NCBI GenBank assembly: GCA_947501215.1
Contig: CANMUS010000002.1
Coordinates: 62,001 to 126,000, forward strand
DNA length: 64,000 bases
Source: an uncultured Erythrobacter sp.
GTDB taxonomy: Bacteria; Pseudomonadota; Alphaproteobacteria; Sphingomonadales; Sphingomonadaceae
Direction: 5' to 3'
Below, piece by piece: positions 20,946-29,406 of this stretch. A model generated the notes under the pieces. The model saw only the letters and a program-made list of their open reading frames with translations, searched no databases and was not told where the DNA came from. Each line of letters begins with the position of its first letter. The stretch's first letter is position 1. A program made the translations under genes and the position numbers.

Positions 20946-22406
20946 CTAGATGGGAGCGCGCGTGAGCGGGAACAAGGGATGGACGTTCCAGCGGTTTTCC
21001 AGGAACCCGTCGACCTCACCGCGCACAAGGGACCACCGGATCGGCGCGCCGAGCGGGATGTAGGTGTTGGCCGCGAGCAACGCCGTCTCGGCTTCGGCGA
21101 GATAGGACTCCTCTTCAGCCAGATTGCGCGCATCGACACCCAGCCCGACGAGATAATCGACATCTTCGAGGCATACGGAGGCGGAAACCCGGCAGTTGAA
21201 CTGGTTGAGGAACCAACGCGCTGCGCCGTAGCGAGCAACCCGGTCGCGCAGCGCAAGGTCCGCCTCGCGCCGGTTCGCGCTGCGCGAACTGGCCACTCCG
21301 ATTGTCGCAAAATCGCGCGCCAACGCTTCGAACAGCAGGTCGGAGCCGGGGCCTTCCGGCAGCCAGATCGATACTGTCGGCACATCTGCTTCGCCAGCGC
21401 GCCATTGCTGGACGCGGGCGGACGCCGTTCCGCGTCGCTCGTCGATGGACTGCCCCTCCCAACGTTCCGGCACTGTCCCCGTATCGCCCGGCAGGTCCGG
21501 CGATACGATCCGCGTCGTCGGGATCCAGCCGCCGATATTGAAGGCGCTCATAAGGGTCGATCGGTCGATTGCCATGGCCAGCGCTTCGCGGTTTTCGGCC
21601 TCGGCAAGAAAGCCACTGCGACGCTGGACGTCGAGGCCGAACAGGCCGAGCGCCGCGTCGAGTCGGATCGTGCCGCGACTGAGCGGTCCGACATCCGCCA
21701 GCGGCAGCGAGGCCAGGTGCCCACCCAGAACCAGCTCGTAACGCCCCTCGGCGAAGCCTTGGGTCGCCGAGCGAGCATCGACGGCAGAAATTTTCACCGC
21801 CGCAAGCCCCTCGTCCCAATCCGGCTGGCTCGGGAGGCCGCGGCTTTCAGGCGGCATCGCCTCCAGCAGCACGCCGCCATCCTCGCCACGAACCGTCATC
21901 GGCCCTGCCTGCGCCCCGTCGAGCACCAAGCCCAGTTCCGGCTGGGCGAGGAGTTGCAACAGGTCCGGCATCGAGCCCCGGAGGCGGATTTCGATGACCC
22001 GCCCGGTCATCGCGCGCACTTCGCGGATTTTTGCAAGGTCGAGCCCGAGCGAGGTGCCTTCGAGCCGGCGCAGGGTCGAGGCGAGATTGTCGCGCACCGC
22101 CTGCGCGGTCAGGCGGGTTCCGTCGGGCAGGTCGAATTCGCGAATGCGGAAGATGTAGCTCGATCCGTCGTCGGTGACGATCCAGCGTTCGGCGATCGCC
22201 GGAATGACCGCCCCGTTGGCGGACAGGGTGACCAGGCCTTGCGATTGCGCAGCGCGAACATGTTGCGCGGCGGGCCCGAGCCGCAGCCCTTCGCCGTCCA
22301 GTTCCTCCTCGCTCGAAATGAATGCAACATCGACGACACCGTCATCGATCCCGCTCGAACAAGCCGCGAGAAGAATCGTCGCAAGGAGAGCCAAGGCGAA
22401 GCGCAT
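20946..22406 (-). CDS. ABC-transporter-type solute-binding lipoprotein (family 5)
   Basis: A 486-residue protein starting with a lipoprotein signal (LLAAC, lipidated Cys16). Its organisation fits the SBP_bac_5 (peptide/nickel binding) family: an early segment IAERWIVTDDGSSYIFRIRE, then RLTAQAVRDNLASTLRR, and a C-terminal lobe. Overall conservation to classical DppA/OppA looks low and no permease or ATPase genes are nearby. A role as a stand-alone binding protein or a degenerate family member is therefore possible. The ligand is unknown. Confidence 0.75.
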   Translation of the reverse strand: MRFALALLATILLAACSSGIDDGVVDVAFISSEEELDGEGLRLGPAAQHVRAAQSQGLVTLSANGAVIPAIAERWIVTDDGSSYIFRIREFDLPDGTRLTAQAVRDNLASTLRRLEGTSLGLDLAKIREVRAMTGRVIEIRLRGSMPDLLQLLAQPELGLVLDGAQAGPMTVRGEDGGVLLEAMPPESRGLPSQPDWDEGLAAVKISAVDARSATQGFAEGRYELVLGGHLASLPLADVGPLSRGTIRLDAALGLFGLDVQRRSGFLAEAENREALAMAIDRSTLMSAFNIGGWIPTTRIVSPDLPGDTGTVPERWEGQSIDERRGTASARVQQWRAGEADVPTVSIWLPEGPGSDLLFEALARDFATIGVASSRSANRREADLALRDRVARYGAARWFLNQFNCRVSASVCLEDVDYLVGLGVDARNLAEEESYLAEAETALLAANTYIPLGAPIRWSLVRGEVDGFLENRWNVHPLFPLTRAPI

Positions 22407-22482
22407 GGCCTTCGCCTAGCAGGGAGAAATCATTGCGTCAGCCGCGAGTTTCGCGCGGCCTGATAGGAAGTAACGGACCCGC

Positions 22483-22854
22483 TCAGACGACCCGCATCGG
22501 ACCTTCGCTATGTTTGGAAGCGGCGGCAATCGGCCGGGTAAACCGCGGACTGCTGGCTCCCTCCGCGCTACCGACGGGAGCGCGCGCGACGCGGGGATCG
22601 ATTTCGGTATCGAAGGAGACCCCGAAACGGTCCCCCTGAACCCAGGCGATGGTGCCCTTTACCGCATCCAGATTGCGCAATTTGATAGTGAGCCGTTCGC
22701 CGCGAGCTGTCGAAATCGGGGCTTCTGCCATCATGCCACCGGCAGACAAATTACGCACTTTCACCCGGACAGAGTCGGCCCGGCCTTCGAATTCCAGTTC
22801 TGCAAAAAGAAACAGGCTGTCGCGGCCGACATTTCTAGTTTCCACCGATTGCAT
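22483..22854 (-). CDS. PilZ domain protein, likely c-di-GMP receptor
   Basis: A 123-residue single PilZ domain. The two c-di-GMP-binding elements are visible: RxxxR as R7-NVG-R11 near the start, and the (D/N)xSxxG motif as NLSAGGM. The last 35 residues are an unconserved, probably flexible tail. PilZ proteins couple c-di-GMP levels to motility, polysaccharide synthesis or cell-cycle control. No partner gene is adjacent, so the target is unknown. Confidence 0.85.
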   Translation of the reverse strand: MQSVETRNVGRDSLFLFAELEFEGRADSVRVKVRNLSAGGMMAEAPISTARGERLTIKLRNLDAVKGTIAWVQGDRFGVSFDTEIDPRVARAPVGSAEGASSPRFTRPIAAASKHSEGPMRVV

Positions 22855-22959
22855 TGCTGGTTTCGACTCCGTTTTTGCGCTTGATCGCCGACATCGGATG
22901 CCGGTCGATGGTGGATAGGCGCCAACGGTTAACAGTCCGCAAAGAATTGGCCGCGAAAC

Positions 22960-23421
22960 TCAGTCGTCGCGGGAAACTTTTTCGCGCCGTTCATGCGCTT
23001 CCTGCGCTTCGACGGTCATCGTTGCCACCGGGCGCGCAATCAGCCTTTTCAGGCCGATCGGGTCGCCGGTCACCGCGCAATAGCCATATTCGCCTGCGTC
23101 GATCAGCCGGAGGGCGGAATCGATCTTGGAGATCAGCTTGCGCTGGCGATCACGGGTTCGGAGTTCGATACCCCAGTCGGTCTCCGACGAGGCACGATCA
23201 TTGAGATCGGGTTCGCGGATCGGGCCGTCCTGCAGCGACTGCAAGGTCTGACCGGCAGCATCGTGGATCGATTTCTTCCAGTCGAGCAGCAACACGCGGA
23301 AATAGTCGAGCTGGCGCTCGGACATGTATTCTTCGTCTTCGCTCGGCGTATAGTTTGCGCCGATCGCGGCCTTCGCTTCCGCGAGCCTTTTTTCCGTGTC
23401 GCTGTTAGCCAGTGAGGCCAT
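22960..23421 (-). CDS. dksA: DksA-type RNA polymerase-binding regulator with one cysteine
   Basis: A 153-residue DksA/TraR family protein, which binds the RNA polymerase secondary channel and acts with ppGpp. The coiled-coil region with the conserved tip (LNDRASSETDWGIELRTRD) and the finger region YGYCAVTGDPIGLKRLIARP are clear. Of the four zinc cysteines only one remains, as in some other alphaproteobacterial DksA proteins that work without zinc. The ATG at 23421 is chosen because upstream residues are not DksA-like. Confidence 0.9.
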   Translation of the reverse strand: MASLANSDTEKRLAEAKAAIGANYTPSEDEEYMSERQLDYFRVLLLDWKKSIHDAAGQTLQSLQDGPIREPDLNDRASSETDWGIELRTRDRQRKLISKIDSALRLIDAGEYGYCAVTGDPIGLKRLIARPVATMTVEAQEAHERREKVSRDD

Positions 23422-23627
23422 TCGCTTTCTCACCCAAATACTGCACTCGGATCGCCGTCGTCCTGCAGGCCCGGATGTTTCCGGTGCCTCGCCGTCCCGA
23501 TGGGCGCGGCCTATAGGCAAGCGCCCCTATGCACACAAGCAGCAATCCCGACGTATCCGCGGTTCGCCGTTTAGGCGGTGCAAAAGCGCACTCGTCGACT
23601 CGCGGCGCGCAGTTATTCGCGTGTCCG

Positions 23628-23643
23628 TTAACCTTTTATTGAC
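23628..23643 (+). promoter_or_regulatory. Candidate CtrA box upstream of the Sel1-like gene
   Basis: The sequence TTAA-CCTTTTA-TTGAC differs from the CtrA consensus TTAA-N7-TTAAC at a single base. It lies 60 bp before the ATG at 23703, a plausible promoter position. CtrA itself is encoded at 566-1261. Regulation of the downstream gene by CtrA is inference. Confidence 0.4.
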
Positions 23644-23702
23644 CATAATTCGCGAACCCATGGAAACCGGCAGGGGGCCGGAGAAGAAATGGGGGAGTAA
23701 CG

Positions 23703-24032
23703 ATGGCACTGATCGAAATCGAAGGTGGCGCTGGCAGGATCGAACAGGGCGCGGAGGCGACGAGCCTGATCGCCCGCTCGCTCGAAGCCTATGTGAACGG
23801 AAAGATCGACGCGCTGTATGCGCTGGGAGTAGCTTTCTCGACCGGCAGCCACGGTTGCATCTGCGACATGATCGAGGCGCACAAATGGTTCAACATCGCC
23901 GCGTCGAAGGGTCATGAAGAGGCCGCCTGGTGCCGCGCCGATGTTTCGGACGAAATGACCGCACGCGAAATCGCCGAAGCGCAGCGCCGCGCCCGCGAGT
24001 GGCTGGCAGACGGCCAGCGGAAGGTCGCCTGA
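23703..24032 (+). CDS. Sel1-repeat-like small protein
   Basis: A 109-residue soluble protein. The segment GKIDALYALGVAFSTG followed by DMIEAHKWFNIAASKGHEEA is a SEL1-type TPR-like repeat, here one or two units. The C-terminus is a charged helix. Such repeats mediate protein contacts; the partner is unknown. A purine-rich GGGGGAG ribosome site precedes the ATG closely. A near-consensus CtrA box lies 60 bp upstream. Confidence 0.75.
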   Translation: MALIEIEGGAGRIEQGAEATSLIARSLEAYVNGKIDALYALGVAFSTGSHGCICDMIEAHKWFNIAASKGHEEAAWCRADVSDEMTAREIAEAQRRAREWLADGQRKVA

Positions 24033-24035
24033 CGC

Positions 24036-25175
24036 TCAGCCCTTCCTGAAGGGCGTGCGGGCCCGGAGATAATTGCGGTCCGCCGCGACGCCCGTCCGCT
24101 CCCGCTCCAGGAAATCGGCGACCGCCTCGCGGAATCCCGGATCGGCGAGCCAGTGGGCTGAAATAGTCTCGACCGGTTCGTAGCCCCGCGCCAGCTTGTG
24201 ACCGCCCTGTGCGCCGGCTTCCACTCGCGAGAGGCCCAGTTCGATCGCCGCGTCGATCGCCTGGTAATAGCACAGCTCGAAATGCAGGAAGCGAATGTCG
24301 CGCGAGCAGCCCCAGTAGCGGCCGTAGAGCGCATCGCCGCCAATGAAATTCAACGCACCGGCGACCGGCTTACCCTCCTGCAGAGCCAGCACCAGCAAGA
24401 GACGGTCCCCCATTCGCTCGGAGAAAAGATCGAAGGCCTCGCGTGTCAGATAAGGCCGTCCCCATTTGCGCGCGCCGGTGTCCTGGTAGAAATACCAGAA
24501 GGCGTCCCAATGCTCGGGAGCGATCTCCTCGCCGAGTAAGCGAACGATCTCCACCTCGTTTTGCGCCGCTGCGCGTTCCTTGCGCAGATCCTTGCGCTTG
24601 CGCGAGGCGAGGCTGGCGAGGAAGTCGTCGAAATCTGCGAAGCCGCGATTGTGCCAGTGGAACTGGATATCCGATCGCAGCATCCAGCCGGCATCCTTGA
24701 AGAAAGCATGCTGGTCCGGCTCGACGAACGTCGCATGGGCGGAGGAAAAGCCGTTCTGAAGGCAGAGTTGCTCGGCGGCCGACAGTAGCGGCGCCGCAAG
24801 CGCGTCGTCCGCCAAGAGCAGACGGGGCCCGGTTGCGGGCGTGAATGGCGCGGCGATTTGGAGCTTGGGGTAATAGCTTCCGCCTGCCCGCTCGTAAGCA
24901 TCGGCCCAGCTATGGTCGAAGACGTATTCGCCCTGGCTGTGGCTTTTCAGATAGGCGGGCATTGCAGCCAGCAACGGACCGCCTTCCGCCGAAACGATGA
25001 TAGGCGCGCTCTGCCAGCCGGTGTTCGCACCGACGCTGCCCGAATCTTCCAGCGCGGTCAGGAATTCGTGACGGACGAAGGGATTGTCGCCGGCCAGCGC
25101 GTTCCATTCCGATTTGTCGAATGCCCCGACCGAGCCCGCAACGCGGGCGGCAAGCTCTGTATTTCCCTCGCTCAC
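24036..25175 (-). CDS. GNAT/FemAB-like acyltransferase (DUF482 family)
   Basis: A 379-residue protein of the DUF482 group (peptidogalycan biosynthesis/recognition, GNAT superfamily). Typical features are NPFVRHEFLTALEDSG near the N-terminus, the SRKRKDLRKER basic helix, and the C-terminal GGDALYGRYWGCS and HFELCYYQAIDAAIELGL stretch. Substrates in this family are uncharacterised. The start is a GTG at 25175 that overlaps the stop of the phosphodiesterase gene as GTGA. It is the last gene of a five-gene unit starting at 27285. Confidence 0.85.
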   Translation of the reverse strand: MSEGNTELAARVAGSVGAFDKSEWNALAGDNPFVRHEFLTALEDSGSVGANTGWQSAPIIVSAEGGPLLAAMPAYLKSHSQGEYVFDHSWADAYERAGGSYYPKLQIAAPFTPATGPRLLLADDALAAPLLSAAEQLCLQNGFSSAHATFVEPDQHAFFKDAGWMLRSDIQFHWHNRGFADFDDFLASLASRKRKDLRKERAAAQNEVEIVRLLGEEIAPEHWDAFWYFYQDTGARKWGRPYLTREAFDLFSERMGDRLLLVLALQEGKPVAGALNFIGGDALYGRYWGCSRDIRFLHFELCYYQAIDAAIELGLSRVEAGAQGGHKLARGYEPVETISAHWLADPGFREAVADFLERERTGVAADRNYLRARTPFRKG

Positions 25176-25942
25176 CCGATGCCCTCGCCTTCCGCGATCA
25201 GTAGATCGGCGTTGGCCTGCGCGCGCTCTGCCAGTGCCGGAGTGCTCACGGTCCATGTCGCTATCGGCAGGCCCGCTTCCCGCAAGGCCGACACCATCGG
25301 ATTGGGGAGCGCCTCGACATGATAGGCGAGAAACTCGGGCCGCGCCGCCCATAGCGTCAAGCGCCGCTGCCAGGCTTTCTGCGTGTAGCCCTTGTCATCC
25401 TCGCGCATCACCAGCCCCTGCACTGTCTTCGGGCTGTGTTTGCGAAACCAGCGCGAGACGCGGGGATCGAAGCTCATCACGGCATGCAAGCCGTCATAGT
25501 TCTCAAGGCATTCGGCGACCGCCTCGCAGCTCCGCTCGACATCGTAGCCGCGCTTCGACTTGATCTCGACAAGGATCGGGACGCTTCCGGCGACCAGTTC
25601 GAGCAGGTCGGCCAAAGCGATCGGCGGCTCCTCGCCCTCCAGATAGCTCAGCGTCTTCCACTCTGCGGCGGTCAGGCTGGCGGATTTTTCCGGTCGCCCG
25701 ATCAGGCGCGTGAAATCCCAGTCATGGAACACCATGGCGACATCGTCGGCGCTGCGCTGGATGTCGCATTCGATGCCGAAGCCTGCTGCGATTGCGGCGC
25801 GGAAGGCGCTGGCGGAATTTTCGATGCGGCCCGCGCCATGCAACCCGCGATGGGCATAGGTCCATTCGGCCAGCCAGCCGACCCGTCCCGGATCGAGCTG
25901 CGGGACGAAGCGCTGATCAAGCCTTGAGAGCAATGATCGCAT
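25172..25942 (-). CDS. Glycerophosphodiester phosphodiesterase family protein
   Basis: A 256-residue GDPD-fold hydrolase, which splits glycerophosphodiesters into glycerol 3-phosphate and an alcohol. The catalytic histidines lie in YAHRGLHG and VFHDWDF. The metal/active-site acids are in ENSASAF, IECDIQRS and ILVEIKSKRGYD. No signal peptide is apparent, so a cytoplasmic enzyme is likely. The ATG at 25942 overlaps the 3' end of the RidA gene by 26 bp. Confidence 0.9.
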   Translation of the reverse strand: MRSLLSRLDQRFVPQLDPGRVGWLAEWTYAHRGLHGAGRIENSASAFRAAIAAGFGIECDIQRSADDVAMVFHDWDFTRLIGRPEKSASLTAAEWKTLSYLEGEEPPIALADLLELVAGSVPILVEIKSKRGYDVERSCEAVAECLENYDGLHAVMSFDPRVSRWFRKHSPKTVQGLVMREDDKGYTQKAWQRRLTLWAARPEFLAYHVEALPNPMVSALREAGLPIATWTVSTPALAERAQANADLLIAEGEGIG

Positions 25943-26372
25943 CGACCTCGACTGCGGCATCGAGCGGGAGAACCGGCACGCCGACGGCGGCGCGGGCATG
26001 GCGACCGCAATCGCCGAAGACTTCGTACATCAGGTCGCTGGCGCCGTTCACCACCTGCGGCTGCTGGGTGAAGTCGGGCGTGCTGGCGACAAACCCACCG
26101 AGCTTCACCACCCGCTCCACCTTCTCGAGCAAATCGGCTTCGTTCAATTGGGCGAGGATCATCAGCCCGCAGGCTCGGGCCGCCTCGCGGCCTTTTTCCA
26201 GATCGATCTCGGCCCCCAGCTTCCCGGTCACGATCTTGCCAGAAACGAAGGGCAACTGGCCCGAGACGTATGCCATCCCGCCATGAACGACGAGCGGCTT
26301 GTAGCTGGCCACCGGAGCGGCAGCTTCCGGCAGTACGATCTTCAATTCCTCGAGGCGTTCGGCAATGCTCAT
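25917..26372 (-). CDS. RidA family protein (YjgF/YER057c/UK114)
   Basis: A 151-residue RidA-superfamily protein; members hydrolyse reactive enamine/imine intermediates. The C-terminal motif RAAVGVPVLPLDAAVEVDAI carries the family arginine and the conserved VEVDAIA-type ending. It belongs to the longer YjgF subgroup that begins with a short alpha-helical extension. A good AAAGGAG ribosome site lies inside the end of the upstream HAD gene, and start and stop overlap as ATGA. Confidence 0.88.
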   Translation of the reverse strand: MSIAERLEELKIVLPEAAAPVASYKPLVVHGGMAYVSGQLPFVSGKIVTGKLGAEIDLEKGREAARACGLMILAQLNEADLLEKVERVVKLGGFVASTPDFTQQPQVVNGASDLMYEVFGDCGRHARAAVGVPVLPLDAAVEVDAIIALKA

Positions 26373-26998
26373 GCAGGCTCCTTTCCCAGTCGTTCCATCA
26401 GCCAGGGCAGCGCGTGGTCCCACATATCGATCCGCGCGTCGGCATGGCCCGAGTTGTGCGCGCAGTCGATGTGCGGGGCGATCATCGGCTCGCCGCAGAG
26501 GTGAAGGGTCGTGATCTCGTCCAGCGTCTCGCGCGCCGAGCGGTGATGCTGCGCCAGGTCGTCGATGAAGATCGCCTTGCTCGGCCGGTATTCGTCGAGG
26601 ATCGCTTGCAGCGCCGGCCCTTTGGGACCCTGGTTGGTAAACACCCGCGCTTCCAGACCATGATCGGCGAGCTGCTCGCGGCGCATCTCCTGCCGCTTGT
26701 CGACCAGATTGGTGAGCACCACGACATCGGCGTGGTCGGCCAGTGCGTTGAGGCCCTCGATCGCGCCGGGAATGGCGGTCTGGCGGTGCATCTCGGTATC
26801 GAAGAACCCGCCCAGCTTGCGCCAGATTTCTTCTTGCGGGAGCACTTCGCCGCTATCCTGCCAGCGCAGCGCGCTGCCGAAGTCGTTGCCCTCCATGCGG
26901 AATTCGACGCCCTGCGTCTCGGCCAGCCAGTCGCGGAAGGGCGAGACCATGTAGAGCAGGACCTCGTCGCAGTCGGAGATGATCAGCGGGCGGCTCAT
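26369..26998 (-). CDS. HAD superfamily hydrolase
   Basis: A 209-residue haloacid-dehalogenase-fold protein. The nucleophile motif is ISDCDEVLL (DxD), motif II is VVVLTN, a conserved lysine lies in NQGPKGPAL, and motif IV is IFIDD. It therefore has all parts needed for a phosphatase-type reaction; the substrate is unknown. It overlaps its upstream DUF3572 gene and the downstream RidA gene by ATGA junctions. Confidence 0.85.
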   Translation of the reverse strand: MSRPLIISDCDEVLLYMVSPFRDWLAETQGVEFRMEGNDFGSALRWQDSGEVLPQEEIWRKLGGFFDTEMHRQTAIPGAIEGLNALADHADVVVLTNLVDKRQEMRREQLADHGLEARVFTNQGPKGPALQAILDEYRPSKAIFIDDLAQHHRSARETLDEITTLHLCGEPMIAPHIDCAHNSGHADARIDMWDHALPWLMERLGKEPA

Positions 26999-27285
26999 GC
27001 GGACAGCTCCCTATGGGCGGCAACGAGGGCTTCGGGCGTGGTCTGCAGATTGTCCGCCGCCAGCACGAGGTCGGGCTCGTGATTAGCGAGGAATTCCAGC
27101 ACGGCGGCCTGCACGGCGCGGTCCTCAATCCCGTGGCGCAGATGCTCCGGCGTGAGACCGGTCAGGGAAAGCAGCCGGTCCGCCCGTGCTTCGTCCGCCA
27201 GCGCCCAGCCGAGCGCTTCCAGCGCCAGCACTTCGGGGGCGCGGGTTTCGCCGTGTCTGCTCGATGTCTCGCGAATGATTGTCAC
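26995..27285 (-). CDS. DUF3572 family protein
   Basis: A 96-residue helical protein with the DUF3572 pattern EVLALEALGWALADEARADRLLSLTGL near the start and FLANHEPDLVLAADNL later. Function is unknown. The GTG at 27285 is chosen because upstream codons run into the divergent divK promoter. It heads an operon of DUF3572, HAD, RidA, GDPD and GNAT genes, each overlapping the next. Confidence 0.75.
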   Translation of the reverse strand: MTIIRETSSRHGETRAPEVLALEALGWALADEARADRLLSLTGLTPEHLRHGIEDRAVQAAVLEFLANHEPDLVLAADNLQTTPEALVAAHRELSA

Positions 27286-27336
27286 GTCCTGTCGTTTTCC
27301 ATATGGCGCAGCCCCAAGGCAAGGAGGCATCGCCGC

Positions 27337-27705
27337 GTGGCTAAGAGAATTCTGGTTGTCGAGGACAACGATCTCAATCGCAAGTTGTTCTGCGATGTCC
27401 TCAAAGCCAACGGCTATGAAGTCGTTCCCGTTGCCGACGGCTCCAACGTGGTCGCGACGGCGAAGAAATTCACCCCCCATCTCGTCATCATGGACATCCA
27501 GCTGCCGAATATCAGCGGGGTCGATTTGATCGCCCAGCTGAAGCGCGACACGGCGATGGCGGAGGTCCCGATACTCGCCGTCACTGCCTATGCAGGCAAG
27601 GGCGACGAGGAACGCATTCGCGAAGCGGGGGCGGCGGATTACCTGGCGAAACCGGTCTCGATCACCCCGTTCATGGCCAAGGTGCGCAGCCTGATTGCGG
27701 ATTGA
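27337..27705 (+). CDS. divK: Single-domain response regulator DivK
   Basis: A 122-residue stand-alone receiver domain. The acidic pocket is in VVEDND, the phospho-acceptor is Asp53 in VIMDIQLPNISG, and the conserved lysine is in YLAKPVS. Length and sequence (ILVVEDNDLNRKLFCDVL) match DivK, the polarity and division regulator that in Caulobacter controls CtrA through DivL-CckA. The start is a GTG at 27337 preceded by AAGGAGG. It is divergent from the DUF3572 operon. Confidence 0.88.
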   Translation: MAKRILVVEDNDLNRKLFCDVLKANGYEVVPVADGSNVVATAKKFTPHLVIMDIQLPNISGVDLIAQLKRDTAMAEVPILAVTAYAGKGDEERIREAGAADYLAKPVSITPFMAKVRSLIAD

Positions 27706-27816
27706 TCCGCGTCTTCCGGCGCGCGCGAAACCTTGACAAAGACCCCCTTAGACCGCTTTGCCGCGCGTCTATCTTGCAGCATTGATGCTGCCCACCAACA
27801 GAATTGGACCACCTGC

Positions 27817-28059
27817 ATGGACCGCGCCGAAGTCGACACCAAAATCCGCTCGCTGATCGAGCCGTTCAACAAGAAGGGCATCGCGATCAAGGACGAGACG
27901 ACTTTCCAAAACGATCTCGAATTCGACAGCCTGACGGTGATGGATTTCGTGGCCGAGATCGAGGACGAGTTCGATATCATCATCTCGATGAACCAGCAGG
28001 CCGAGATCGAGAATTATGGCCAGCTGGTCGACGCCGTGACCAAGCTGCAGGCCGACTGA
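27817..28059 (+). CDS. Acyl carrier protein dedicated to sphingolipid synthesis
   Basis: An 80-residue acyl carrier protein with the phosphopantetheine attachment Ser38 in EFDSLTVMDF, in place of the usual DSLD. Its TGA stop overlaps the ATG of the serine palmitoyltransferase gene by one base. In Sphingomonas-type bacteria such an adjacent ACP supplies acyl-ACP to that enzyme. Role inferred from adjacency and motif. The ATG at 27817 is selected over an upstream in-frame codon because the helix I region starts here. Confidence 0.9.
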   Translation: MDRAEVDTKIRSLIEPFNKKGIAIKDETTFQNDLEFDSLTVMDFVAEIEDEFDIIISMNQQAEIENYGQLVDAVTKLQAD

Positions 28060-29309
28060 TGAGCGAGGGTATCAGCCAGCCGGACCAGCCGCAGGCGCTC
28101 GAGGGCGAAGGCAAGGACCTGTTCTCGAAGTTCGACGACGTCATCGCCCTGCGTGAAGGCTTGCTGTCGAGCGGGCAGGAAGACCCTTTCAACCTGGTCA
28201 TGGAAAAGGTCCTGTCGCCCACCCGTGCGATCTGCAACGGGCGCGATACCATCTTGCTCGGCACCTACAACTACATGGGCATGACCTTCGACCCCGACGT
28301 GGTCGAAGCGGGCAAGCAGGCGCTGTCCGATTTCGGTACCGGGACCACCGGCAGCCGCGTGCTGAACGGAACGTACCAAGGCCACAAGGAAGTCGAGCAG
28401 GCGCTGATGGACTACTACGAGATGGACCATGCGATGGTCTTCTCGACCGGTTACCAGGCCAATCTCGGGATCATCAGCACCATCGCCGGCAAGGGCGACT
28501 ACATCGTCCTCGACATCGACAGCCATGCCAGCATCTGGGACGGCTGCGCCCTGGGCCAGGCCGAAGTCGTGCCGTTCAAGCACAACGATATCGAGGCGAT
28601 GGAAAAGCGCCTCAAGCGCATTCCCGAAGGCGCGGGCAAGCTGGTGATCCTGGAAGGCGTCTACTCGATGCTCGGCGATGTCGCGCCGCTGAAGGAAATG
28701 GTCGCGGTCGCCAAGAAATACGGCGCGATGGTGCTGGTCGACGAAGCGCATTCGATGGGTTTCATCGGCGAAAACGGCCGCGGCGTGGTCGAGGATGCGG
28801 GCGTGATCGACGATGTCGATTTCATCATCGGCACCTTCTCCAAGAGCGTTGGCACGGTCGGCGGCTTCTGCGTTTCGAACCATCCCAAGTTCGAGATCAT
28901 GCGCCTCGTCTGTCGCCCCTATGTCTTCACTGCCTCGCTGCCGCCCAGCGTAGTGGCGACCGCCTGCACCTCGATCCGCAAGCTGATGCATGGATCGAAC
29001 AAGCGCGCGCATCTGTGGGAGAATTCGAAGGCGCTGCACAAGGGCCTGAAGGATCTCGGCTTCAAGCTCGGCACCGAGGAACCGCAGAGCGCGATCATTG
29101 CGGTGATCATGCCCGACCTTCAGCAGGGCGCCGCGATGTGGGAGGCGCTGATCCAGGGCGGGCTCTACGTGAATCTCGCGAGGCCGCCGGCGACGCCTGC
29201 CAACATGACGCTGTTGCGCTGCTCGCTCTGCGCCGAGCATAGCGAGGAGGAGGTCGGAGAGATCCTCTCGATCTTCGAGAAAGCAGGCAAGCAAATCGGC
29301 ATAATCTGA
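28059..29309 (+). CDS. spt: Serine palmitoyltransferase
   Basis: A 416-residue alpha-oxoamine synthase that condenses L-serine with a long-chain acyl thioester to form 3-ketosphinganine, the first step of sphingolipid synthesis. The PLP lysine K262 is in IGTFSKSVGTVGG, with LVDEAHSMGFIG upstream holding the PLP-contact Asp and His. The N-terminal region and total length match the soluble Sphingomonas enzyme. The neighbouring ACP strengthens this over the related KBL and AONS enzymes. Sphingolipids replace lipopolysaccharide in many sphingomonads. Confidence 0.95.
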   Translation: MSEGISQPDQPQALEGEGKDLFSKFDDVIALREGLLSSGQEDPFNLVMEKVLSPTRAICNGRDTILLGTYNYMGMTFDPDVVEAGKQALSDFGTGTTGSRVLNGTYQGHKEVEQALMDYYEMDHAMVFSTGYQANLGIISTIAGKGDYIVLDIDSHASIWDGCALGQAEVVPFKHNDIEAMEKRLKRIPEGAGKLVILEGVYSMLGDVAPLKEMVAVAKKYGAMVLVDEAHSMGFIGENGRGVVEDAGVIDDVDFIIGTFSKSVGTVGGFCVSNHPKFEIMRLVCRPYVFTASLPPSVVATACTSIRKLMHGSNKRAHLWENSKALHKGLKDLGFKLGTEEPQSAIIAVIMPDLQQGAAMWEALIQGGLYVNLARPPATPANMTLLRCSLCAEHSEEEVGEILSIFEKAGKQIGII

Positions 29310-29406
29310 GCCGTTCGGCCCGCATGAACCCCGCCTGACCGCGGGTTCACAACGCGTTCAATGCCCACCCCCTAGACCGTCTCCAACGAATTCAGGAGAT
29401 TACGGG

